A stretch of DNA of 60,000 bases from Strigamia acuminata (Eukaryota; Arthropoda; Chilopoda; Geophilomorpha; Linotaeniidae): the NCBI GenBank assembly GCA_949358305.1, contig OX442318.1, positions 3,646,501 to 3,706,500 of the forward strand. The letters run 5' to 3'. The notes beneath the pieces were generated by a model. It had not been told where the DNA came from. It saw only the letters and a program-made list of their open reading frames with translations, and searched no databases. How positions within the stretch are numbered: position 1 is the stretch's first letter; each line of letters opens with the position of its first letter. Positions 12,786 to 22,660 of this stretch are shown in pieces. A program made the translations under genes and the position numbers.

Positions 12786-13147
12786 CTTCTCACGATGGTT
12801 GACGGCGACGGGTTGCTCGATCGACGGAGGCGAATCACGGAACAAGTCAACGCGACTCGACGGCGGCGGGTGAGCAGAGTTTCTCGGGCGTTACCCGAAA
12901 TTCGTATTCTGTACGCAAATGTGGCTGGTTCCACCAAAATCTATTCAGTGGAAACAGCAATGTCTCTTAACTCACCAAAACGTGTAAACCCGGTCAGCAC
13001 TTGGAATCCTTTTGTTTGAAGTTCTTCAGTGATGATCATTTGGGTTGTTGTTGTTGGTGTGTCAGTGTCAAGAGTGGGCCAAACCGCCAAAATTTGGGGT
13101 TTTATGCACTCTCGAAATCTGCGCACGAAATATGTGCAGATTACTAA

Positions 13148-13309
13148 TTTTGGCACAACAAAGGATCTTGTTGCGCCAAAAGCCGTTATTATTGCATCAT
13201 AACCGTTGGCTATGGGAAGGGTGGCGTGCGCCAGACACGCTTCAGATATGCGCAGCGGATGCTGCGCAGACGTCTTAATTTAGTGAGACAAAGGATTTTG
13301 CCTCACTAA
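13148..13309 (-). other. Cluster of LTR hairpins with GGAT-containing loops
   Basis: Three stems: 13148-13181 (14 bp, one A·C mismatch, loop AGGATC), 13249-13268 (8 bp perfect, TGCGCAGC/GCTGCGCA, loop GGAT) and 13280-13309 (13 bp, one A·C mismatch, loop GGAT). An A·C mismatch on the plus strand is a G·U pair in RNA read from the minus strand, which is the LTR sense strand. Confidence 0.75.
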
Positions 13310-13690
13310 GCGGTTAATTAACGCCTCACCCCTCACAATATTGGGGTGAGCCGTGCTAGGGGAGGATTTTCTCCCCTAATTATGTAATTGTTTGGCTTGT
13401 GCCAAACACAAATATTACAGAATAAAATGTAAATACAACTTCTTTCGTGGTGACTCTTTTTATTAAATAAAACACATTAAAATTGAATAAAAGTGGCTCA
13501 GGGTCACCACAATGTAAACATTTGTTTGCATCCAAAAATATACGTTGAAACGGGAAAAGAAGAGTAAATCATCACCACAATACAGAATTGCGCAATTTAA
13601 ACACATTTAGCAAGTCTTTCGTCATTATTGTGAAAATTGGTATACTACACAAGCTGTGAGTTGCGAAATTTTCAGTTTTCAATCTACGAC

Positions 13691-14101
13691 ATGATGAGAG
13701 CAGTTGCGCTGATTCTTTGTGTAATATTGAGTGGCCAGACAGAAGCGGGCGAAAAGTAAGTTTGAACCGATGAAAGACGTGATAGATGATGGGCGAATCA
13801 TTACATTTTAGGTCTGGCAAACGTACTGGAACGGTCAAGTGGTTTAATTCAGAAAAGGGATTTGGTTTCATCACACCGGACGATGGCGGAGCTGATGTTT
13901 TTGTTCATTACAAGGAGTAATTTTTTTTACTAAAAATTCAACAAAATGTGACTAGATTAAGTTCTGGTTTTATTGATTGCGTTTTATTTCAGCATTAGTG
14001 GCAGTGGGTACCGTAATTTGGATGAAGGGCAGAAAGTTGAATTCTATGTAAACCAGGGTCCAAAAAGCATACATGCTTCTGATGTGGAAATTAAGACATG
14101 A
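13691..14101 (+). CDS. Secreted cold-shock-domain protein, copy D
   Basis: Exons 13691-13755, 13812-13916 and 13993-14101, introns phase 2. The signal peptide reads [20 protein letters not shown]. The CSD has [27 protein letters not shown], then [20 protein letters not shown] and the tail VEIKT. RNP1 and RNP2 are intact. It belongs with copy E to a second subfamily ([12 protein letters not shown]) distinct from A, B and F. It lies 180 bp downstream of the solo LTR, whose insertion interrupts the conserved 5' block upstream at ATGT/AAACATTTG. ATG 13691 was chosen; the next codon is also ATG. Confidence 0.82.
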
Positions 14102-15070
14102 TCGCCCAATTTGTGATGTTTGGCGATTTAAAAATATCAATTTGTTTTGATTCTATGGGCAAATTGTATTTTTTTGAAAACGAACGTATTTGGTTTTTTT
14201 TTGGTGAATTGGATATTAAATGAATAAAATGTGGCTTATTTAATATACTTATGTGAAGGTTGATATTAATCTGGAGTTCATCAACTTGGTAAATGTGTTG
14301 AAGAACTTTGCAGAGATATTAATGAGATAAAAGTGCATTTTGTTAGATATTATGTGTTACGGCTGCCAATATAAGTACGTCACCCGGAGGCGCCAATGTG
14401 TCCATCGACATGTTGGTTAAGGGGGTTTATTGTCCATCGACCTGGACTTTGAGGGCAACAATGAGAGAGGGGGAGGGGCACCTCCACATCTGGACCATAC
14501 GAGAACCAATCAACCAATAGTGCAACGACCCATATACAGGGTGAGTCAAAAGTCTGGAAACACCTTTTTTTCTTGAAAATGACCGAAGATATATCAATTC
14601 TATTGATGTAGGCGCATAGGAAGTCGATGGTGGGCTATCGAATGAGAGAATAAAGCATTGAAAACTTTGACGTTAACCTGACAAGTCTTATTTCACATAC
14701 AGTACATCCGATCTTCAAAAGCCGAATTAATTTATTCATCTGAAATGACTTCTTCAAATAAGACTTTACGATATCTCTGAGAAGTCAACTTGAAAAATTC
14801 AAATAAGAGGATTGTGATTAAGTGTCACTAATCTCTTCAGCACCTGCTATTGCCCCAAAAATAAGACCATGGTGTTGTATTCGTCAGCCAATATCATGTA
14901 AGTTTGTCGTAAAAGTAAAATTGCTATTTACTCTATTTGTATTCATTACGCCGATTAAAAAAACAAAAAAGATATATAAATTAACAAAAACAACGATATA
15001 CTGTATGTTTTAAATATTTTTATACCAATCCGAATATAACACCATGAAGTATATTCGAATATAACACCAT
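14102..15070. repeat. Downstream repeats of copy D, unit 1
   Basis: Copy D 3' UTR (AATAAA near 14224), the shared TTGGTAAATGTGTTGAAGAA block, a GC-richer patch at 14390-14530 (CACCCGGAGGCGCCAATGTG), and a motif GGTGAGTCAAAAGTCTGGAA at 14540 that resembles the end of a mariner-like transposon. The 14822-15013 open frame is not protein-like. Nothing coding is supported. Confidence 0.55.
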
Positions 15071-15075
15071 GGTGC

Positions 15076-15699
15076 TGTTTAGAGTAGGAAATAAACCTTG
15101 TTAGAGTAGGCTTACTTAATATTAAACCTAAACAGAACTGTTGTCATGGAGATTTAACCCCTTTTTGAGAATTGCTTGAAATTACTGTTATTTCTTACAT
15201 ACTGTGTTTATTATCCTCTTTTATTGTAGTTTATTGCTTTGTGGTTGTTTAATTCCCATTTTCCTTGTTATTTGTCTGATTTCTGTTATATTTTCTATGT
15301 TCTGCTATTCCCATGTTAAACCTACTTTAAGCCTTTTTCTGGTCACTATCATTGTTAGTAATAATGCTTTGCCATATCATTAAGTGCTGTTATTATTCTA
15401 AGTTTTCTTTGTTTATGAATTGTGCATTATTAAATCAGACTAAACTTGATTTCCAAAGAGAGCACTTGTGTTTCTTTCTCTCTCTTCCCCTGAGGCCCTG
15501 GACCCTTAGCTCCCAAGACCCTCTATGGGTCAGTTGTGTCAGTAACTCTCCTTTTCATTTCCTCCGAGGTCGCTTCTGGGCAACTACGTCACCTGTGGTG
15601 GCGGGTTAGCCCAGTGCTCGCGTTGGTAGAACCAGCCTCACCTCCCCTCTTCCTCTACCACCTCAAGCAGACCAGGACAAGGCGTGACCATCCGCCACA
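15076..15699. mobile_element. Solo LTR, second family, 624 bp, unit 1
   Basis: Starts TGTTTAGAGTAGG and ends CCGCCACA, flanked by a perfect 5-bp duplication GGTGC (15071-15075 and 15700-15704). The empty site would be ACACCATGGTGC, a near-palindrome that continues on both sides (TTCGAATATAACACCATGG against AGTGGTGTTATATTCGAA). The 3' third is GC-rich. No internal region remains. Its second copy, at 27942, is split by the copia element. Confidence 0.8.
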
Positions 15700-15704
15700 G
15701 GTGC

Positions 15705-16491
15705 TTTAGCTGAAGTGGTGTTATATTCGAATTTTTCAACAATGTTTCACAACTTACAGTTTTCAAAGAAACTCGAATACAACACTACAGTGTTATTTTC
15801 GGGAGAAGACGGTAGTTGCTACCACATGTTGTAGGAAGCCATCTTTTTAGATCAGTTTGGCTTGTGTCATGTTCAATCAAGAATTCTCTTCATTAGGATT
15901 TAATGAGAACAGAATTTGTCCTTTCAAGATAGAATTCATCTACTAATTATACTCTATGGCCAATGGCCTTTTAGCAAGTGGGATGGGCCTCGGTCTGTAA
16001 AATACTGCTTGAAATTGTTTTGAAGCTTGTTTTATTCTGCACACAATACTTAAGGTTGGGGACAAAATGGTAAAACACCACTATTTAACCAATAGATACT
16101 TCGGTAACACCCATCTTAAAACATCTCAAGTAACACGAATGATAGAATTTCTATTGCATCGATATAACAAATCTATCCACCCTCGATGTAGACCATCTAC
16201 ACAGATGCATTGGGATTCTATGTAGAAATTCTGTCGAAAATGGAAATTAAACATAGACCGCTCTATCTGAAATAGATATAGACCGATTATATAGATGCGA
16301 AGAAATTCTATGTGGAAATTCTATCGAAAAAGAAAATTAAACATAGACCGCTCTATTTCGTCCTACATAGACCGCTCTATTTCGTCCTACATAGACCTTT
16401 AATGCGGATCGACAAAATGGTAAAACACCCCTTTTTAACCTTAAAGCCATTAGTTATTTCGGTAACACCTATCTGAAAAGATGGTTATACT
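15705..16491. repeat. Mosaic of decayed repeats, unit 1
   Basis: Includes the CTGCACCTGC-type block, the ACAAAATGGTAAAACACC block seen also near 8145 and 16410, and a small tandem array at about 16345-16405 (CCGCTCTATTTCGTCCTACA repeated). No gene is supported. Confidence 0.55.
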
Positions 16492-16927
16492 CTTTCCACA
16501 CTCAAAAGGCCCCCTCTGAAGCTAGGCTCCCATTGGCCAAGCCATTTCACTGGTGTACTGATACAAAAAGAAGACCCAAAACACCCGAAATGCATTATAA
16601 AGACATACAGATATAAATAGAAGGACAGACATTGCAATCGATTTGTTATTGTTTGGAAATTGTCTACTCTCCAGACATAGCAAGCAATAAAACTGAAATA
16701 AATGCATTTTATTTAAAAACAACATAAAATTTTTTTTTCAAAATAGAAAACATATTCTATTACACAATAACATTAAAAGAACATTACTTCAACCATATGA
16801 TTCAGGAAAAGACTCAAAATCAAAGGGAACTACTTTTCCTCATAGCAGTAGTCCAACTGGAGTTCTGAGTGATCAGACTAGGCCAATGGGAGCCAAGCTT
16901 CAGAGGGGGCCTTTTGAGTGTGGAAAG
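16492..16927. mobile_element. Foldback MITE with 47-bp terminal inverted repeats, unit 1
   Basis: The left end, CTTTCCACACTCAAAAGGCC onward (16492-16538), and the right end (16881-16927) are inverted copies differing at one base. The 436-bp element encodes only an unconvincing 67-aa frame. A fragment of a relative lies near 45960-46020. The superfamily is unclear. Confidence 0.85.
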
Positions 16928-17501
16928 AATATAGTGTGTTTTATTAAGAACAGCATGGCTGAAAAGTATTTTGGGTCAGAAACAGGAAAAGAAGAGTAAA
17001 GGTATGTTGAAACGAAGAATAGCTTGCCTTCAATAGCAGAATAAAACATTCTGATATATGTGACTGACAGGTGTTATTTTTGTTGATTGTTCCTGTTTCT
17101 TTGTTAAGTCTCCTGCTTTAAACTGGGAATGTTTTAAAACGTGTCAAAAGGGGTGTACTTCAGAATGGGCCCAAAACTTGGTTAGTCACCAAACAAACCC
17201 TCCTGAGTTGTAAAATGACACTCAAAAGTGTCCGAAAATAAGTTATCTGGTTGAAAACGCCGCTTTTAGCCATCGTGGTTAGCGTGTTTTATTAAGAACA
17301 GCATGGCTGAAAGGTATTTTGTGTCAGAAACAGGAAAAGAAGAGTAAGGAAGGATAGCTTCCCTACAGTAGAAAAATTAAACAGACTTATGTGACAGCTG
17401 ACAGGTGTTATTTTTGTTGATTGTTCTTGGTTCTTTGTTAGTTCTTCTACTTAAGCTGGGAATGTTTGAAAACGTGTCAAAAGTTTTCAAACTACTGCAC
17501 G
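16928..17501 (+). promoter_or_regulatory. Repeated 5' region of CSD copy E
   Basis: Two imperfect tandem copies (about 16935-17160 and 17280-17500) of GTGTTTTATTAAGAACAGCA, CAGAAACAGGAAAAGAAGAG, CAGCTGACAGGTGTTATTTT and CTGGGAATGTTT, ending at the copy E start. More remnants lie at 10490-10670 and 18390-18500. It likely contains the copy E promoter. Confidence 0.5.
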
Positions 17502-17918
17502 ATGATAATGTGGACAGCAGTTGGGCTGATTCTTTGTGCAATATTGAGTGGCCAGGCAGAGGCGGGGGAAGAGTAAGTTTAAACCGATAAAAGACGTGAT
17601 AGATGATGGGCGAATTATTACATTTTAGGTCTGGCAAACGTACTGGGACGGTCAAGTGGTTTAATCCAGAAAAGGGATTTGGTTTCATCACACCGGACGA
17701 TGGCGGACCTGATGTTTTTGTTCTTCACAAGGAGTAATTTTTTTGACTAAAAATTCAACAAAATGTGACTAGATCAAGTTCTGGTTTTATTAATTGGGTT
17801 TTATTTCAGCATTAGTGGCAGTGGGTACCGTAATTTGGCTGAAGGGCAGAAAGTTGAATTCTTTGTAAACCAGGGTGCAAAACGCATAGAAGCTTCTGAT
17901 GTGAAAATTAAGACATGA
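17502..17918 (+). CDS. Secreted cold-shock-domain protein, copy E
   Basis: Exons 17502-17572, 17629-17733 and 17810-17918, introns phase 2. The N-terminus [17 protein letters not shown] with QAEAG looks like a signal peptide; an in-frame ATG at 17508 is an alternative start. The CSD keeps [23 protein letters not shown]2 reads VFVLHKD instead of VFVHYKD, so the conserved His is replaced by Leu and the next aromatic by His. The C-terminal half is [20 protein letters not shown] and ends VKIKT. The RNP2 change may weaken or alter nucleic-acid binding. Confidence 0.8.
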
Positions 17919-18736
17919 TCGCCCAATTTGTGATGTTTGGCGATTTAAAAATATCAATTTGTTTTGATTGTACGGGCAAATTGTATTTTTTTGAAAACGT
18001 ATTTGGTTTTTTTTTGGTGAATTGGATATTAAATAAATAAAATGTGGCTTATGTAATATATTTAATATACTGTATAGTAACCTACAATACATTCAATCTT
18101 CAACAGCCGAATTACCTTATTCATGTGAAATGACTTCTCCAAACAGGACATTACGATTTTTACGTCATATCTCTGAGAAGTCAGCTTGAAAAATTGAAAT
18201 AAGAGGTTTACGATTAAGTGAAATTTATATCACTAATCTCTTCTGCACCTGCTATTGCTAGTTGCTGCCACATGTTGTAGGAAGCCATCTTTTTGGATCA
18301 GTTCAGCTTTTGGCGTGTTCAATCGATCTAACCCCGTTTGTTAACTTTAAAGCCATTAGTTACTTCGGTAATACCTATCTGAAAAGATGGTTAGCGTGTT
18401 TTATTAAGAACGGCATGGCTGAAAAGTATTTTTGGTCAGAAACAGGAAAAGAAGAGTAAGGTATGTTGAAACGAAGGATAGCTTCCCTTCAATAGCAGAA
18501 TTGGCAATTATAAATTCTCATCCTTGTAAATTATTGCGAAAAGCTTAAACATTTGTACCAGAGGTGGCAGCAGCGCGGGAAAATGGCGCCTGCTCAGTTT
18601 CATGTTTAAATTTTCTAATGAAGGAAGATGGAAATGGTTAGAGCTGGGTGTTCAAGAATAAAATATAAAAGTGACGAGTTTACTCTGATTTTGATTTTGT
18701 TTTTATTTATTTTGAGCAAAAAATATTTCTAAGATA
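17919..18736. repeat. Region downstream of copy E, unit 1
   Basis: 3' UTR with AATAAA near 18037, then the shared ACAGGACATTACGATTTTTA and CTGCCACATGTTGTAGGAAG blocks, and another remnant of the CSD 5' region at 18390-18500. No gene is supported. Confidence 0.5.
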
Positions 18737-19047
18737 GGGGCCGTCCATAAATTACGTAACGCTCCAAGGGGGGTGAGGGGGTTTCAGATTTTGTTACGGG
18801 TCATTAGTAAGGGAGAGGGGGAGTTCTCAAGAATGTTACGGTCCGTGAAAATTTTTTTTTAATGTTTTAAAATTGAAAATATACGCAGTTTTGAGACTGA
18901 TTTTTGAAAATTTTTGGGGGAGTGATTTCAGTTTTATTACGTAATTAGGGGGATGGGGGTTTGGGAATATGTTACGGCCTTGTTACAGAGGGGAGGAGGG
19001 GGTCTAAAATGCCCAAAATTGGCGTTACGTAATTTATGGACGGCTCC
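18737..19047. mobile_element. MITE with GGGGCCGTCCATAAATTACG ends, 311 bp, unit 1
   Basis: Terminal inverted repeats of about 25 bp: the left end continues TAACGC, the right end reads GCGTTACGTAATTTATGGAC then GGCTCC. The interior is G-rich with several internal TTACG.AATT repeats. There is no coding capacity. Confidence 0.85.
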
Positions 19048-19239
19048 ATAGTTGAGGAATATACAAACAATTTGAACAAATATTCCGCAACACCTTCGCT
19101 AGTGAAACCAAAAGGCGAGGGGAGGACGAGCAAAAATTTAATCAAAAGATAATTGAAAGCAGTTAAAATGGAATCTCAAATTAATTGCTCCAAATGTACA
19201 AACGATTGAAAATAATTCCATTTGCTACACAAACATCGT

Positions 19240-19994
19240 TCTAAAAGTTGTCTTTATCGGTGGCGCCACACTGCGAGTAAAAAAGAATACATTTTTTTAA
19301 AAGTAGATCGCCTATATGTGATGATAAGCGGTATTCAGTACGATATTGGTTCATTTAGTCGTCCCCAGATGGGAGGAGCGACCAGAGACAGTTTGCGGTA
19401 AGAAAACAGTGGCGCCATCTATGTTTCCAAGTCGCTATTAATTAGGAGTTGAAATTTCTCTGCCTTGTGAATGTAGGAAAGGACCCGATTTATCTCCCGT
19501 GGAAGGAATACAATACGGATTTGCAGTAGATTTTCAACGAGTTTTGCACGGTCAGCGATAAATTTGCATTCATTTTGTGGGTTTTCAACGAGTTTATCAC
19601 GGCAATAAATTCGGATACGTTTTATGAATTTCAGTGGAATTTCAACAAATTTAGCACACTGAGCGATAAATTGGGATAAATTTTGTGGATTTTCAACGAG
19701 TTTTGCACGGTGGGCCATAAATTCGGATACATTTATTGAATCGATAGCGAAGTTTTAGTTAGTTTTACACGTAGGCGGTAAATTCGGATATAATTTGTGG
19801 ATGCAAGTAAATTTTTAACAAATTTTGCACGGTTGGCGATAAATTCCGATTCATTTTGACGTTAACCTGAAAGGTCTTGTGGAGTGTTTTACACTCCATT
19901 TCTTTCTGTTGTTAATTTGTGACGCGCGTGAAGCACGTCGCGTTCCCGCGACGTTGCGAGGAGGGTTTATAGTGGAGAAAGTTCTTTTTCTTTT
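19240..19994. repeat. Decayed repeat and 55-60-bp tandem array, unit 1
   Basis: The GGCGCCATCTATG repeat is followed by about six diverged units of TTTTCAACGAGTTTTGCACG, GCGATAAATTCGGATAC and TTTTGTGGA spacing at 19510-19870. After it come GC-rich hairpin-forming sequences (GTCGCGTTCCCGCGAC near 19940; GGAGTGTTTTACACTCC near 19881). The 99-aa minus-strand frame is a repeat artefact. Confidence 0.7.
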
Positions 19995-19998
19995 GTAC

Positions 19999-20958
19999 TG
20001 TGGTGATCTCAATTTATTTCACCAACTTAGAAGATAAAATTAATTGTCTTCTAATTAATTTGACTGTGGCACACGCCAAGTCAGATCATGTGACCGAGGG
20101 GAAAAATCCTCTCGAGGCACATATCACCTCAGGTTGTCCGGGGGTGAAAACGGTTATTAACCGTTATGGTGCAATATGGTGTAATAATCCCCTGTTGCAC
20201 CAGTTTTAGCTAATTGCTCAGATTATCTGCGCAATATTGAAGCGTGCCGGGCTCGCGCCCTAGCTTCAATCGGGACTCTTGACTAAATACACAAACCACA
20301 AACATCACTGCTTTTCTACTCCTGACAAAAAGTATTGATAGTGGACCGTGTATTCCAAGTTTCACCAGCTTGCTTTGTAATAACTTACAAAGCCAGCATT
20401 CCTGCTTGAATTAGCCGCAGCTAATTACAGCCATCGAGAAAAAGAAGTTCCCGTGTCGCATGAACCATCGCCGTCGCAGCAGCGCGAACTGTTGCCACCG
20501 CCATCAAACGAGAGACGGAAGCCTGCCCGAACGTGAACCACGCCCCGCGCCGTTGTACGTCGTGCAGTAGACTCGCCGTGAACCATCATCTTAGGATCAT
20601 CGTACGTGTGAGTGACGAGAGGAAAATAGCGGAAGCCATTTTCCTAACAACTTGTGTTGTCAAGCGCAATCGCCGCGCTTTTTAGCTCGTAACAGTCGTT
20701 ACGAGCCCTTCCTTTGTATTTCCATTGTTTCGCGACTTTGTCGCATATTATTCTCATTTTCTCGTATTATTACTAGTCATTGTAATTAAAGTGTAATAAA
20801 AAGTATTCATTTGAATTGATAAACTGTCTTTTTATTTCTTTTCCATAAAATTAACCCTAGATAATTTTGGCCGCCGATTGTAAGTCTTTTATAGCATTCA
20901 CCTGCGGTTTCTGCTTACTTTATTAGAATTTAAGTAGATAAAAACCCGGATCACAGCA
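19999..20958 (+). mobile_element. Solo LTR, hairpin-rich family, 960 bp, unit 1
   Basis: Termini TGTGGTGATC..GATCACAGCA, with target duplication GTAC at 19995-19998 and 20959-20962. Same family as 12103-13511 but opposite orientation. The diverged third copy of this locus (about 42870-42950) lacks it, giving a partial empty site. Clear hairpins: 20236-20270 (ATTGAAGC/GCTTCAAT with an inner GGGC/GCCC), 20372-20393 (9 bp, loop TAAC), 20409-20426 (7 bp, loop CGCA), 20662-20680 (6 bp), 20685-20706 (9 bp, loop AGTC) and 20732-20744 (5 bp). The 69-aa open frame at 20000-20209 is not convincing as protein. Confidence 0.82.
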
Positions 20959-20997
20959 GTACAAGTATAAAAAAAGTAGAATTCGTTCAATCTCTAA

Positions 20998-21240
20998 TAA
21001 CGACCTGGTTTGGTGATAGGATTTGATTACATCACACCAGCACTGAAGATGCATATTTTTATTTTACAACATAAAATCAAAAATTCAAGAAAATATGACT
21101 GGATTATGTTGTTTTATTAATTGGATGTTATTTCAGGCACTCTTGGTATAAAGCACTACTCTTTGAAGGTAGAAGATGTAGTTGAAAAGACCACATTAAA
21201 CACAAAAGGACGAATTTATGCCTGTACAAGCTGGCCTATA
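20998..21240 (+). pseudogene. Decayed CSD gene (middle and last exons), unit 1
   Basis: The remnant of the middle exon has GACCTGGTTTGGTG and GATTACATCACACCAG, matching the family's GTCAAGTGGTTT and TTTCATCACACCGG, with a frameshift and stop. The following intron ends TTATTTCAG at 21136, and the last exon reads HYSLKVEDVVEKTTLNTKG. There is no signal-peptide exon. Confidence 0.6.
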
Positions 21241-21787
21241 ATATCAGGTATTGGCAATATCAAGCAATACCGTATTGCTTTGATATTCAATGTTCAGGAT
21301 GTTATTGCTGGTGTAATGTATCGCCCACGCACAAATGCAAACTAAAACTACTCTGTAGATGTGAAAACGCATCCGAATTTATCTCTCACGCTGTACAAAC
21401 TCAAGCTGAAACTGCACTGAATGTCTAAAAAACACTTCCTGTTTGCAACTGAGCTGCGAGTCAAAGAAACGACTTTAACGTATCCGAATTTATCGCTCAT
21501 GAATCATGATCAAACCTGGGTTCAATCTGTATACTAAATCCAAAAAACGTATTCGAATTTATGGCAGGTGTGCCAAACCTGTTGAAACTGAGTTCAATAT
21601 GGATTGGATATGGTTATAATGTTCAAAGTCTTGTTTAAAAGGCAACCTCATAAGGAAGGGTTTGGCTTTTGCCTTGCAAGAGCTATAACCCAAGAAATTT
21701 AAGCGACTGTCATACATTATGAGCACCAATAATAATTCTAGCCTTCTTTAACTTGCTTTCCATTTCATTTGGCAAGACAAATCTCAT
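21241..21787. repeat. Inverted copy of the 55-60-bp repeat family, unit 1
   Basis: Reverse-complement relatives of the 11765-12000 array (CCGAATTTATCGCTCATG, TGCCAAACCTGTTGAAACTG), then unassigned AT-rich sequence up to the Tc1 remnant. Confidence 0.6.
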
Positions 21788-22021
21788 TTATTTACAGATT
21801 TTTCTAAGGTAACCATCTTGACATCGTGAATTAGATTTTGGGTGACCAGACTGTTTCACATTTTTAACTGTTCCTGTGCATTCTAATTTCTTTATTACGT
21901 ATTGAATGGGTTTTTTACTTATTCTATGTTGATTTGAAATGGTTTTCTGGGATATTTTGTTCTTGTGCAGCAAGATAATTCGGTATTTCAGGTCATCTGA
22001 GAGTTCCTTGGTTTTGGCCAT
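21788..22021 (-). pseudogene. Tc1-family transposase N-terminal fragment, unit 1
   Basis: Begins MAKTKELSDDLKYRIILLHK and continues with ISKKPIQYVIKKLECTGTV, the paired helix-turn-helix DNA-binding start of Tc1-type transposases, ending in a stop after 77 residues. The DDE catalytic domain is absent. At the far right (near 22375-22403) GTGGTCTAATACTTTTGGCC looks like a terminal inverted repeat of the same element class. Confidence 0.82.
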
Positions 22022-22660
22022 GATGGCAGTGAAATGAAGTCATCAAATGATGGTTCAGTTATGAATATTGTTGACATCATTCAGATAAGCAATGAAATTT
22101 GTATAAAAATTGTATTGTTACATCTCATTCTGTGACAAAAGTGGTCTGGTCTAATATTTTTGTCCAGAGAACAAGGTGGTCTAATAATTTTGACCAGAGT
22201 GAGATTTTTTCAAATCAACTTTTTTGGGGTTTAATTTGCTATTTTTATAAGTTTATTTAGTTTGTTTTGTAGAGAGAAAACAGGTCTTTCCAGTGCATTT
22301 TTATTTTTGTATCTATCATTTACCACTCCAAAGTTATTGGGTGAAGAATAAAAATTTCTGTTGATTTGCTGGTGTGGTCTAATACTTTTGGCCATGGGTT
22401 GTACATTAAATTCTTGTTTATATCTTATTAATGAAATTAATAATATTAAAATAATGATTGTCAGTTTGAGTTACAATCAAATTTTGAATAAACAATGACA
22501 TGGGACTAATGTCTGCCCGCTAAAGGTCCGGCTGACGTACCCCTCTTCGATTTGAAACTAAACCTTATTCTTTTGGTCATATGAGTGTTTGTTGATCTAT
22601 AATTTTATTTCAATTGCGTTTGATTAGTTATAAAGTGTATTTGTTTGAACAGCTCACTTA
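22022..22660. repeat. Right part of the Tc1 remnant and spacer, unit 1
   Basis: Holds repeated GTGGTCTAATA..TTTTG.CCAGAG motifs at 22140-22200 and the presumed terminus near 22403, then a fragment (ATTGTCAGTTTGAGTTACAA near 22458) of the palindrome family seen at 9.5-10.25 kb. No complete gene. Confidence 0.6.

Larger units (their letters stand above)
12103..13511 (-). mobile_element. Solo LTR, hairpin-rich family, 1,409 bp, unit 1
   Basis: On the minus strand it starts TGTGGTGACC and ends GGATCGCAACA, so it has TG..CA termini, and it is flanked by 4-bp target-site duplications ATGT (12099-12102 and 13512-13515). A related 960-bp element at 19999-20958 has the same ends (TGTGGTGATC..GATCACAGCA), the duplication GTAC, and a shared sub-terminal block (AAACTGTC..ATAAAATTA.CCCTAGA). 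No internal retrotransposon region is present, so this is a solo LTR. It is packed with stem-loops: 12567-12610, 12746-12785, 13148-13181, 13249-13268 and 13280-13309. A strong donor sequence CAGGTAAGTA lies near the sense 3' end. Confidence 0.82.

Noticed and set aside
12774-13278. Arg-rich 81-aa, 77-aa and overlapping minus-strand frames within the solo LTR
   Set aside because: They coincide with hairpin-rich, GC-rich LTR sequence and have no recognisable domain; more likely structural than coding.
19419-19718. 99-aa minus-strand frame with LVENPQN-type repeats
   Set aside because: A direct consequence of the 55-60-bp tandem units; the reading frame follows the repeat period.
19999-20958. 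DNA transposon instead of a solo LTR
   Set aside because: The TG..CA ends, 4-bp duplication, end-only similarity between family members and a polyadenylation-signal-containing 3' part fit an LTR better. Without an internal region the assignment stays provisional.
21121-21345. 74-aa frame treated as an independent gene
   Set aside because: It is the decayed last exon of a CSD copy preceded by an intron end and runs on into repeat sequence.
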